A DNA stretch of 64,000 nt from Phocaeicola abscessus CCUG 55929 (GTDB lineage: Bacteria; Bacteroidota; Bacteroidia; Bacteroidales; Bacteroidaceae), in assembly GCF_000312445.1 (NCBI RefSeq), contig NZ_HE997182.1, positions 370,689 through 434,688 of the forward strand. Direction: 5' to 3'. The position numbers and the translations under genes were made by a program. This document shows positions 56,315-64,000 of this stretch, in pieces. The notes beneath the pieces are model-generated. The model was not told the DNA's origin. It made no database searches and worked only from the letters and a program-made list of their open reading frames with translations. Each line of letters begins with the position of its first letter. Position 1 is the first letter of the stretch.

Positions 56315-56653
56315 ATGAAGAACGAACTGACACTCGAGGAAGCTCAAAGACAAGTCGACGATTGGGTCAAGACTTATGGCGTGCGTTATTTTAGCGAATT
56401 GACCAACATGACAATTCTTACGGAAGAGGTAGGCGAATTAGCACGCATCATGGCCAGAAAGTACGGTGACCAATCATTTAAACTCGGCGAAAAAGACAAT
56501 CTTTCCGATGAAATGGCTGATATCCTGTGGGTCTTGCTTTGCATAGCCAACCAAACGGGAGTCGATCTGACGGAAGCTTTCGAACAAAACTTGAAAAAGA
56601 AAACCGAGAGAGATAAAGAAAGACATATAAACAATCTAAAATTAAAAGCGTAA
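56315..56653 (+). CDS. MazG-like nucleotide pyrophosphohydrolase
   Basis: A 112-residue all-alpha NTP pyrophosphohydrolase. The metal-binding EExxE...ExxD pattern is in LTEEVGELARIMARKYGDQS and NLSDEMADILWVLLCIANQT. Such enzymes hydrolyse (d)NTPs to monophosphates, often damaged or excess ones. The ATG at 56315 (MKNELTLEEAQRQVDDW) is preferred over 56285 because of the upstream small gene. Its stop overlaps the deoC start as TAATG. Confidence 0.85.
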   Translation: MKNELTLEEAQRQVDDWVKTYGVRYFSELTNMTILTEEVGELARIMARKYGDQSFKLGEKDNLSDEMADILWVLLCIANQTGVDLTEAFEQNLKKKTERDKERHINNLKLKA

Positions 56654-57588
56654 TGGAACATACTCACGATCACACCCGAAAACATGATCATGCACCCGAA
56701 GAATGGCACAACAAGTATACGGAAGCACTTGCCATGTATAATACCCACCTCCATGACGACGAAGTAGCACACATTTTACATCATCTCGTTGAAGAGCATG
56801 CTGCAGAAAACGATACCGTCGAAGTAAAGAAACTGCTATTCAACTGTATAGACCTGACTACCCTGAAAACTACCGACACAGACGTAAGCGTCATGAACTT
56901 TACCAAGAAGGTCAACGACTTTGATAATGACTATCCCGACATGGAGAATGTCGCAGCGATTTGCGTTTATCCTAATTTTGCGGAAATAGTCCGCGACACG
57001 CTCGAAGTCGACAGCGTGAACATTGCTTGCGTCAGCGGAGGCTTCCCGTCCGCTCAAACATTCATGGAAGTGAAAGTAGCGGAAACGGCTATGGCCCTAC
57101 ACGAAGGAGCAGACGAAATAGACATCGTAATCCCCGTAGGCAAGTTCCTCCACGGAGAATACCGCGAAATGTGCGATGAAATCAACGAATTGAAAGAAGT
57201 TTGCGGCGGACATATCTTAAAAGTCATCCTCGAAACCGGTGCGCTTCAAACCGCAACGAATATCAAAAAAGCGGCACTCCTCGCCATGTATTCGGGCGCC
57301 GACTTTATCAAGACCTCAACCGGAAAGGATATCCCCGGAGCCTCCCCGTTCGCCGCATTGGTAATGTGCGATGCGATAGAGGAATACTATAAGAAAACTG
57401 GTCGGAAGGTGGGTTTCAAACCGGCAGGAGGCATTAATACGGTTCGCGATGCCGTCGTATACTATACCATCGTCAAAGAGGTCTTGGGTACAGAGTGGCT
57501 GGATAACAAACTGTTCCGCCTGGGTACCAGTCGACTGGCAAATCTCCTTCTCTCCGATATTTTCGGTAAAGAAACGAAATGCTTCTAA
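56653..57588 (+). CDS. deoC: Deoxyribose-phosphate aldolase
   Basis: A 311-residue class I aldolase splitting deoxyribose 5-phosphate to glyceraldehyde 3-phosphate and acetaldehyde. The Schiff-base lysine is in ADFIKTSTGKDIPGASPFAA (first Lys) and the supporting Lys in KVGFKPAGGIN; LKVILETGALQTATNIKKAA precedes. It is longer than the E. coli enzyme because of an N-terminal ~60-residue extension opening with a His-rich stretch (MEHTHDHTRKHDHAPEEWH), which could bind metal. The TAATG overlap couples it to the MazG-like gene; together they may handle surplus deoxynucleotides. Confidence 0.92.
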   Translation: MEHTHDHTRKHDHAPEEWHNKYTEALAMYNTHLHDDEVAHILHHLVEEHAAENDTVEVKKLLFNCIDLTTLKTTDTDVSVMNFTKKVNDFDNDYPDMENVAAICVYPNFAEIVRDTLEVDSVNIACVSGGFPSAQTFMEVKVAETAMALHEGADEIDIVIPVGKFLHGEYREMCDEINELKEVCGGHILKVILETGALQTATNIKKAALLAMYSGADFIKTSTGKDIPGASPFAALVMCDAIEEYYKKTGRKVGFKPAGGINTVRDAVVYYTIVKEVLGTEWLDNKLFRLGTSRLANLLLSDIFGKETKCF

Positions 57589-57674
57589 GTGGCAAAGAAA
57601 TTCGGACAGAGAAACTCGAGCGATATTAGCCAACCGGCGAGGTTTTCACTTAACAAAAACCGGCGCGCATAAGC

Positions 57675-58649
57675 TTATTTTTCCCGATCGACCACAAAGT
57701 CGATATAGGCGGTAAGCGTTTCGCAAATATCGTCGGAGACCATCTCTTTCAACATTCCTACTGCACGATCCCGATATTCGTGCATGATCTTGTTGGCATA
57801 ATCAATACCCCCATTGGATTTGACAATGTCGACGAAATGGGAGATCTCACCCGCTGAAGCCTTTAAAGAACGGATACGCAACGCAATTTCGCGAACGGAA
57901 GCATCTTCCGTGTGATTAATGACATATAAGGCCGGTAAAGTTAATTTTCCCTCGTGCATATCATTTTCTGTCGGCTTTCCTATCTCAGGCGAGGGATAAT
58001 AATCGAAGATGTCATCCTTAATCTGGAAGGCAAGCCCCACCAATTCGCCGAAATTGTACACTTTACCCACCTTTTCTTCAGGCGCACCGGTCGAAATGGC
58101 TCCTACTGCAGCGCAAGATGAAAAGAGGGCGGCGGTTTTCTTCCTGATGACATCAAAATAGACCTTTTCATCGAAAGAAGTGCTTTGTACATTCGTTAGC
58201 TGGATGATCTCGCCTTCGGCCAAATTCTGCCCTAAGCGAGCAATCACGTCGACAATCTGCGTCGAATTCGTTAAAGCAGCATGTTTCAAGGAGTTGGATA
58301 AGATATAATCGCCGACCAGCACAGAAATTTTGTTATCGTAAACAGCATTCACGGAAGGTTGTCCGCGACGCTCATCGCTTTCATCGACCACATCATCGTG
58401 CAACAGACTGGCCGTATGCAAGAGTTCCAAAGAGATCGAAGCATGGAATACGGTTTCCGTCACATCGCCCAAGCCCTTCGCAACGAGCAAAGTGAGGATC
58501 GGGCGCAACATCTTTCCATTCCGCTGTTTAATATGAATTAAGACCTCATTAAGCAAGGGATTGGAACTTTGCAACGAAGAATCGAAAAGAGCTTTAAATG
58601 CACCAAACTCTTTCATTATGGGCGCTTTGATGAGTTGCAGCTTATCCAT
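57675..58649 (-). CDS. Trans-polyprenyl diphosphate synthase (octaprenyl type)
   Basis: A 324-residue isoprenoid synthase. The first aspartate-rich motif is LLHDDVVDESDERRGQPSVN and the second FQIKDDIFDYYPS; KRNGKMLRPILTLLVAKGLG is not far from the N terminus. It builds the long side chain of menaquinone, most likely; chain length cannot be read with certainty. Divergent from polA, with a -7 box at 58673-58666. Confidence 0.88.
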   Translation of the reverse strand: MDKLQLIKAPIMKEFGAFKALFDSSLQSSNPLLNEVLIHIKQRNGKMLRPILTLLVAKGLGDVTETVFHASISLELLHTASLLHDDVVDESDERRGQPSVNAVYDNKISVLVGDYILSNSLKHAALTNSTQIVDVIARLGQNLAEGEIIQLTNVQSTSFDEKVYFDVIRKKTAALFSSCAAVGAISTGAPEEKVGKVYNFGELVGLAFQIKDDIFDYYPSPEIGKPTENDMHEGKLTLPALYVINHTEDASVREIALRIRSLKASAGEISHFVDIVKSNGGIDYANKIMHEYRDRAVGMLKEMVSDDICETLTAYIDFVVDREK

Positions 58650-58665
58650 GAAGTAAATTTGAGTA

Positions 58666-58673
58666 CAAAAATA
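58666..58673 (-). promoter_or_regulatory. -7 box (TATTTTTG) for the polyprenyl synthase gene
   Basis: Consensus box on the minus strand 17 bp before the ATG at 58649. Confidence 0.6.
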
Positions 58674-58738
58674 GTAATAAAAGCCGGAATACTGTATTTT
58701 ATTATTAAATTTACCCTGAAATCAAACTAATTTTTAGC

Positions 58739-61633
58739 ATGGAACGACTGTTTCTCCTCGATGCATACGCATTGATATATCGCGCATACTATGCATTCAT
58801 CAAAAATCCACGTATCAACTCAAAAGGCTTCAACACTTCTGCGGTACTCGGCTTCGTAAATACTTTAGAAGATGTTTTACGCAAAGAACAACCTACTCAT
58901 ATCGGTATCGCATTCGATCCGCCCGGACCGACGTTTCGTCATGAAGCATACCCGGAATACAAGGCTCAACGGGAAGAGACGCCGGAAGTGATTCGTCTGT
59001 CGGTGCCTATCATCAAAGAGATAATCCGGGCATATCGCATCCCCATCTTAGAAGTTCCGAAGTATGAGGCCGACGATATTATCGGGACACTTGCCACCGA
59101 AGCGGGGGCGGCAGGAATAAAAACGTACATGATGACTCCTGATAAGGACTACGGGCAATTGGTGAAAGAAAACGTATTCATGTACCGCCCGCAATACGGA
59201 GATAAAGGTTTCGAGGTTTTAGGAGTCGTTGAAATCGAGAAAAAATACGGTTTAAAACGCCCGTCCCAAATGATCGACTTGTTAGGTCTGATGGGAGACG
59301 CTTCCGATAATATTCCGGGATGTCCGGGCGTGGGCGAGAAGACCGCACAAAAGCTCCTTCAGGAATACGATTCGATAGAGAATTTATTGGAACATGCAGA
59401 CCAGCTGAAAGGGGTATTGAAGAAGAAAATAGAAGAGAACAAAGAAATGATCACGTTCTCGAAATTCTTAGCGACGATCAAAACAGACGTTCCTATCGAA
59501 CTCAATATGGAAGAACTGAAGATAGAACAGCCCGACGAAGAGAAGCTGAAGCATCTCTTTGACGAGATGGAATTCCGAAATTTGCAAACTCGGGTATTTC
59601 AACGGAATGCATCCGTCGGTCCGGTTGTCGAATCCGTCCAAACAGAGAAAAAGAACAGTCAGCTCCTCTTCGATCGGCAACCGACCCTCTTCGATCCGAT
59701 GCTTTCGTTTTTCGATCAACCGCAGAACGAACGGCAAGGAGAACAGCAAAAGGCTCCAGTTCAAGGAGATTTGTTTGCAGAATTCCCGACCGATAGGGAA
59801 GAAGATTTGAAAAATCGCACGCTCGATAGTTTAAAAACGTTAAACGCGACGTATAAACTCATTGAAAATGAAGCCGAAAGGAGAGAATTGATTCAAAATT
59901 TGTTGACAATGGATCGAATCAGTTTAGACACGGAAACGACGAACATCGACCCTTTCTATGCAGAATTAGTCGGACTAAGCTTCTCCTACAAAGAAAACGA
60001 AGCGTTTTACGTTCCCATCCCCGCCAAACAATCGGAGGCTCAACAACTGATAGAAGAATTCCGTCCGGTCTACGAAAACGAAAAATCATTGAAAATAGGC
60101 CAGAATATCAAGTATGACATGACCGTTCTCGAAAACTATGGCATTCGCCTCAAAGGAAAATTATTCGATACGATGGTCGCTCACTACATTCTTCAACCCG
60201 AGCTGCGCCACAACATGGATTATTTGGCCAAGATATATCTTCACTATCAAACTATTCATATTGACGAACTGATCGGGCCGAAGGGGAAAGATCAAAAAAA
60301 TATGCGGGATTTGTTCCCTCGAGAAGTATACGAATACGCCTGCGAAGATGCGGATGTGACCTTGAAATTGAAAAACGTGCTGGAAGGAGAACTGAAGAAG
60401 TATAAAGCCGAACCGTTGTTCTATGAGATAGAAATGCCGCTAATCCCCGTTCTTGCGAAGATGGAGAGAAACGGGGTTCGAATCGATACCGAAGTACTAA
60501 GACAAACCTCGAAAGAATATACCGAACGTATGACTCAGTTGGAAGAGGAAGTACATCGGTTAGCCGGTACGGATTTCAATATCGCTTCTCCCAAACAGGT
60601 AGGCGAAGTGTTGTTCGACAAGATGCACATCATCGACAAAGCAAAGAAAACGAAAAGCGGTCAGTATGTTACCAGCGAGGAAGTGCTCGAGAGTTTAAGA
60701 AGTAAGCACGAAATCGTCGGGAAGATTTTGGAGCATCGCGGCTTAAAGAAATTAGTAGGAACCTATATCGACGCATTGCCTCTTTTAATAAACCCGAAAG
60801 ACGGAAGAATACACACCTCGTTCAACCAAACCGTCACTGCCACAGGAAGGCTTTCTTCGAGTAACCCCAACCTGCAGAACATACCGGTAAGAAACGAAGA
60901 CGGAAAAGAAATACGAAAAGCTTTCATTCCGGATGACGGCTGCGAATTTTTATCCGTCGACTATTCGCAAATAGAATTGCGGATAATGGCGCATCTGAGC
61001 GGAGATAAAAATATGATAGAAGCTTTTATGGAAGGAAACGATATTCATGCCGCCACCGCCGCCAAAATCTTCAAGAGGCCTCTCGAGGCAGTCAGCAAAG
61101 AAGAACGAAGAAAGGCGAAAACAGCCAATTTCGGCATCATATACGGCATATCCGCTTTCGGGTTAGCCGGCCGAATGGGAGTATCGCGCACAGAAGCCAA
61201 ACAGCTTATCGACGACTATTTCAAAACATATCCGCAAATTAAGGAGTATATGGATAAAAGCATCCAAAAGGCCCGGATAAACGGCTATATCGAAACGATT
61301 TCGGGAAGACGGCGTTATCTGCCGGATATCAATTCGCATAATTCCGTCGTCAGAGGTTATGCAGAACGGAATGCCATCAATGCTCCCATACAAGGCAGTG
61401 CAGCCGACATCATCAAGGTTGCAATGATTCGGATCTGTCAGAAATTTCAATCCGAAAGATTGAAGTCTAAAATGATTCTCCAAGTCCATGACGAATTAAA
61501 CTTCAGCGTTTATCCAGACGAGAGAGAAAAAGTCAGTCAAATTGTAATCGATGAAATGGAAAAGGCTTACACCATGAAAGTTCCGTTAAGAGTAGACAGC
61601 GGTTGGGGAAGCAATTGGTTAGAAGCGCACTGA
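58739..61633 (+). CDS. polA: DNA polymerase I
   Basis: A 964-residue, three-domain Pol I. The 5'-3' exonuclease covers ~1-290 (KYEADDIIGTLATEAG, MMTPDKDYGQLVKENVFMYR). The 3'-5' exonuclease (~375-555) keeps its DxE motif in ISLDTETTNIDPFYAE and the later CEDADVTLKL, so it should proofread. The polymerase has LSVDYSQIELRIMAHLSGD (motif A), KTANFGIIYGISAFGLAGR (motif B) and ILQVHDELNFSV (motif C). A variable linker near 295-365 is rich in Gln and Phe. Works in Okazaki-fragment processing and repair. Confidence 0.96.
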   Translation: MERLFLLDAYALIYRAYYAFIKNPRINSKGFNTSAVLGFVNTLEDVLRKEQPTHIGIAFDPPGPTFRHEAYPEYKAQREETPEVIRLSVPIIKEIIRAYRIPILEVPKYEADDIIGTLATEAGAAGIKTYMMTPDKDYGQLVKENVFMYRPQYGDKGFEVLGVVEIEKKYGLKRPSQMIDLLGLMGDASDNIPGCPGVGEKTAQKLLQEYDSIENLLEHADQLKGVLKKKIEENKEMITFSKFLATIKTDVPIELNMEELKIEQPDEEKLKHLFDEMEFRNLQTRVFQRNASVGPVVESVQTEKKNSQLLFDRQPTLFDPMLSFFDQPQNERQGEQQKAPVQGDLFAEFPTDREEDLKNRTLDSLKTLNATYKLIENEAERRELIQNLLTMDRISLDTETTNIDPFYAELVGLSFSYKENEAFYVPIPAKQSEAQQLIEEFRPVYENEKSLKIGQNIKYDMTVLENYGIRLKGKLFDTMVAHYILQPELRHNMDYLAKIYLHYQTIHIDELIGPKGKDQKNMRDLFPREVYEYACEDADVTLKLKNVLEGELKKYKAEPLFYEIEMPLIPVLAKMERNGVRIDTEVLRQTSKEYTERMTQLEEEVHRLAGTDFNIASPKQVGEVLFDKMHIIDKAKKTKSGQYVTSEEVLESLRSKHEIVGKILEHRGLKKLVGTYIDALPLLINPKDGRIHTSFNQTVTATGRLSSSNPNLQNIPVRNEDGKEIRKAFIPDDGCEFLSVDYSQIELRIMAHLSGDKNMIEAFMEGNDIHAATAAKIFKRPLEAVSKEERRKAKTANFGIIYGISAFGLAGRMGVSRTEAKQLIDDYFKTYPQIKEYMDKSIQKARINGYIETISGRRRYLPDINSHNSVVRGYAERNAINAPIQGSAADIIKVAMIRICQKFQSERLKSKMILQVHDELNFSVYPDEREKVSQIVIDEMEKAYTMKVPLRVDSGWGSNWLEAH

Positions 61634-61841
61634 ACTGCATTTCCGAATATTATCATTCCCTTCAGTTTCATGGTTATAAAAACAAATCGATCGGTCTATA
61701 CAAGAGCTATTCTGCCCGTCTTTCCCTTCTCGTCGCCATTTTAAACAGGCGTACGTGTAAAAAGGCTATAACGTTGCAATAAAACGACAAGCTAAACACA
61801 ACTCACCGGAAAATCACCGGGGATCGGATAGTATTTCCTTC

Positions 61842-62062
61842 CGTTGACGTCCGATAACCCGACGACGGGGTTGTACAACCTCAACGATGAGGTTCGGAAC
61901 CTAAACGGACACGTCTCGAACCCCGTCGGATACGTCCGGAATAGATCCGACGCGGTTGTTTATACCGCCATTGACGTCCGATAACCCGACGACGGGGTTG
62001 TACAACCTCAACGGATCTATATTTAACCCCAACGGAGAGGTTACCCGACCCCAGCGATGGGA
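61842..62062. repeat. Array 2: about 10 modules of 21 bp, non-coding
   Basis: Consecutive 21-bp modules start at 61842, 61863, 61884, 61905, 61926, 61947, 61968, 61989, 62010 and 62031. A two-module block (gacgtccgataacccgacg, then ggggttgtacaacctcaacg) occurs at 61846 and again, exact, at 61973. Several modules contain the palindrome GGTTGTACAACC. The 21 bp at 61906-61926 differ by one base from 50286-50306 in array 1. The array lies between polA and ychF; the other parts of the 61634-62268 gap show no gene. Confidence 0.88.
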
Positions 62063-62225
62063 TCCAGAATGTCGTTGCGGCCATTTCCTGCAAACAGGAT
62101 AGCGAATGAAGTACTACGGCCCTCTGCGAACAATGTTTTCGCCAAAACTTCACGTCGGAGGCGACCTTCGGAATTCCTTACGTATATTATTTTGATCAAC
62201 GTGGGCTTATTTATCACATTTACAT

Positions 62226-62233
62226 TATCTTTG
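62226..62233 (+). promoter_or_regulatory. -7 box (TATCTTTG) for ychF
   Basis: Consensus box 35 bp before the ychF ATG. Confidence 0.72.
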
Positions 62234-62268
62234 CAGTCTATGAGAAGAAACCCCAAAAGAAATAAATT

Positions 62269-63375
62269 ATGGCTTTACAATGCGGCATCGTCGGGCTTCC
62301 CAATGTAGGAAAGTCAACGCTGTTCAATTGTTTGTCGAACGCAAAAGCTCAAGCGGCAAACTTCCCTTTCTGCACCATCGAACCGAATGTGGGCGTGATA
62401 ACCGTTCCCGACGAGAGATTAAATAAATTAGCGGAATTGGTTCATCCCGGACGTATCGTTCCGGCGACGGTCGAAATCGTCGATATTGCCGGATTGGTAA
62501 AAGGAGCAAGTAAAGGCGAAGGGCTCGGAAACAAATTCCTCGCGAACATTCGCGAAACCGATGCGATCATCCATGTCTTACGCTGTTTCGACGATGACAA
62601 TATCGCGCACGTAGACGGAAATATCGATCCGATTCGCGATAAGGAGGAGATCGATGCAGAACTTCAATTAAAAGATTTGGAAACCGTTGAAAGCCGTATT
62701 TCGAAAGTTCTGAAACAAGCCCAAAGCGGCGACAAGGAGGCAAAGAAAACATACGAGATCTTAACACAATATCAAAAGGTGTTGGAAGAAGGGAAATCGG
62801 CTCGTACCCTTACCTTCGACGACGAAGAAAGCCGACATATCGCTCACGACTTATTCCTCTTGACGAACAAACCCGTCCTTTACGTTTGCAATGTCGACGA
62901 CGCCAGTGCGGCAACAGGCAACAGTTACGTGGAGCAAGTCCGCAAAGCGGTCGAAGAAGAGCATGCGGAGTTATTGGTGGCGGCTGCAAAGACAGAGGCC
63001 GACATCGCCGAATTAGAAACGTATGAAGACCGTCAGCTATTCCTTCAGGAAATCGGATTGACAGAGTCCGGAGCCAACCGATTAATCAAGGCAGCCTTCC
63101 GGCTTTTGAATTTAGAAACATTCATTACCGCCGGCGAAATGGAAGTGAAGGCTTGGACATACCGGAAGGGGTGGAAAGCCCCGCAATGCGCCGGAATCAT
63201 TCACACCGATTTCGAAAAGGGCTTCATACGGGCAGAAGTGATCAAATACGAGGATTACCTCCACTACGGATCCGAAAACGCCGTAAAAGAAGCGGGAAAA
63301 ATGGCTATCGAAGGCAAGGAATACGTCGTACAGGACGGAGATATCATGCATTTCCGCTTCAACGTTTCCAAATAA
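62269..63375 (+). CDS. ychF: Redox-regulated ATPase YchF (Obg-family)
   Basis: A 368-residue OLA1/YchF protein. G1 GIVGLPNVGKSTLFNCLSNA, switch/G3 VDIAGLVKGASKGEGLGNKF and the altered G4 NVDD (in LYVCNVDDAS instead of NKxD) that gives ATP preference. The coiled-coil arm covers ~125-200 and the C-terminal TGS domain ends VQDGDIMHFRFNVSK. It associates with ribosomes and stress responses. Normal length and single promoter. Confidence 0.95.
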   Translation: MALQCGIVGLPNVGKSTLFNCLSNAKAQAANFPFCTIEPNVGVITVPDERLNKLAELVHPGRIVPATVEIVDIAGLVKGASKGEGLGNKFLANIRETDAIIHVLRCFDDDNIAHVDGNIDPIRDKEEIDAELQLKDLETVESRISKVLKQAQSGDKEAKKTYEILTQYQKVLEEGKSARTLTFDDEESRHIAHDLFLLTNKPVLYVCNVDDASAATGNSYVEQVRKAVEEEHAELLVAAAKTEADIAELETYEDRQLFLQEIGLTESGANRLIKAAFRLLNLETFITAGEMEVKAWTYRKGWKAPQCAGIIHTDFEKGFIRAEVIKYEDYLHYGSENAVKEAGKMAIEGKEYVVQDGDIMHFRFNVSK

Positions 63376-63545
63376 GAATGTTCACGCGACTTCCGTGAAG
63401 TCGAAAACATCTCTCTCCCGCAAGCAGCTCCGTTTGTCATCATACAAAAAATAGGGATTACCTTTCAAACCTGCACCTGATGCAAGCAAGAAAAAGGATC
63501 TTCGACGAGAACTTTCTCTTTTGAAAAGTTGCAAAACGCCGGGGT

Positions 63546-64000
63546 CTACTTACCTTTCACGATCTTTTTAATATCGTTCAATTTATTCAACGCTTCGATC
63601 GGCGTGAGATGATCGACTTCTAAATTCAAGATTTCATCCCGTATCTGGCAAAGTACCGGATCGTCCAGTTGGAAAAAGCTCAACTGAATGCCATCTTCCT
63701 GCTTTGTCCGAACGACAGAATCGGAAGACGATCCCAATCCCTCTCTACTCGTGGAATTCTCCAATTGATGCAGAATTTCATTAGCGCGTTCGACAATGCT
63801 CTTCGGCATGCCCGCCATCTTGGCCACATGGATTCCGAAAGAATGTTCGCTCCCGCCCTTTTGTAATTTTCGCAGGAATATCACTTTGTTGTCAACTTCC
63901 TTTACGGCCACATTGTAGTTCCGAATGCGCGCAAACGATTTCTCCATCTCGTTCAACTCATGATAGTGCGTAGCGAATAACGTTCTCGCGCGCGCTTTCG
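63546..64000 (-). CDS. mutS: DNA mismatch repair protein MutS, C-terminal part (cut by window end)
   Basis: The frame runs from beyond the window end (64000) to the stop at 63546. It reads [19 protein letters not shown], then [40 protein letters not shown], the end of the MutS ATPase domain, followed by the helix-turn-helix and a C-terminal tail ([20 protein letters not shown]). The upstream mismatch-binding domains and Walker motifs lie outside. Convergent with ychF; the 63376-63545 gap shows only a weak 7-bp hairpin at 63387-63403. Confidence 0.93.
   Translation of the reverse strand, partial: KARARTLFATHYHELNEMEKSFARIRNYNVAVKEVDNKVIFLRKLQKGGSEHSFGIHVAKMAGMPKSIVERANEILHQLENSTSREGLGSSSDSVVRTKQEDGIQLSFFQLDDPVLCQIRDEILNLEVDHLTPIEALNKLNDIKKIVKGK

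Noticed and set aside
63387-63403. Hairpin after ychF as a terminator
   Set aside because: Only 7 bp of stem with no T-run on either strand.

Overview
The window looks like a chromosomal segment of a Bacteroidales bacterium (Bacteroides/Parabacteroides/Porphyromonas-type). The lineage call rests on repeated promoter -7 boxes of the Bacteroidetes form TAnnTTTG placed 20-65 nt before start codons, a fumarate reductase in the order cytochrome b-FrdA-FrdB, a DUF2723 protein, a fused SpmA-SpmB protein and a dipeptidyl-peptidase-IV-like S9 peptidase. Species cannot be fixed from the sequence alone.

Positions 1 to about 13.5 kb are visibly AT-rich and accessory. They hold a run of secreted glycan-active proteins on the + strand: the C-terminal part of an unnamed secreted protein, a glycosidase-like protein with a C-terminal SUMF1-like domain, a lipoprotein joining a glutaminase-like domain to a six-hairpin glycosidase, and a GH127-type beta-L-arabinofuranosidase. 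A strong terminator follows. Next comes a scrapyard: a possible transposase tail, a type IV AbiEi/AbiEii toxin-antitoxin pair, the decayed 3' end of a second comM, an IS21 istB remnant with its middle deleted, and a small outer-membrane protein whose signal peptide is frameshifted. Two copies of a ~115-bp repeat flank the toxin-antitoxin/comM-remnant block.

From the intact comM (13.5-15.1 kb) onward the sequence is more GC-rich and core-genome in character. Minus-strand genes: comM, a frameshifted TlpA-like lipoprotein, a TPR lipoprotein, xerD, dusB, frdCAB, and a GNAT-parE-coaD-S41 protease operon. Plus-strand genes: aroQ-O-methyltransferase-rbfA-FtsX-like permease, trhP, and spmAB. A tight seven-gene run follows (rlmL, S9 peptidase, purD, a membrane protein, a DedA protein, znuA-like, znuC-like), then a DUF2723 protein and a polysaccharide deacetylase.

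The last third carries dacB and lpdA (minus), ybeY, and an mnmG-apt-uvrC-dtd-(49-aa membrane protein)-mazG-deoC run. It ends with polyprenyl synthase, polA, ychF and the 3' end of mutS. A perfect 16-bp parS palindrome lies between mnmG and apt, which suggests an origin-proximal position.

The most unusual structure is a pair of non-coding arrays (50.3-50.65 kb and 61.8-62.06 kb). Both are built from degenerate modules repeating every 21-22 bp, two helical turns, and share near-identical modules although they lie 11 kb apart. I recognise no family for them. Other curiosities are a triple palindromic repeat before the TlpA-like gene, two frameshifts at likely start/homopolymer sites, and an 8-codon mini-ORF after a hairpin downstream of trhP. 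I saw no tRNA, rRNA or CRISPR array.
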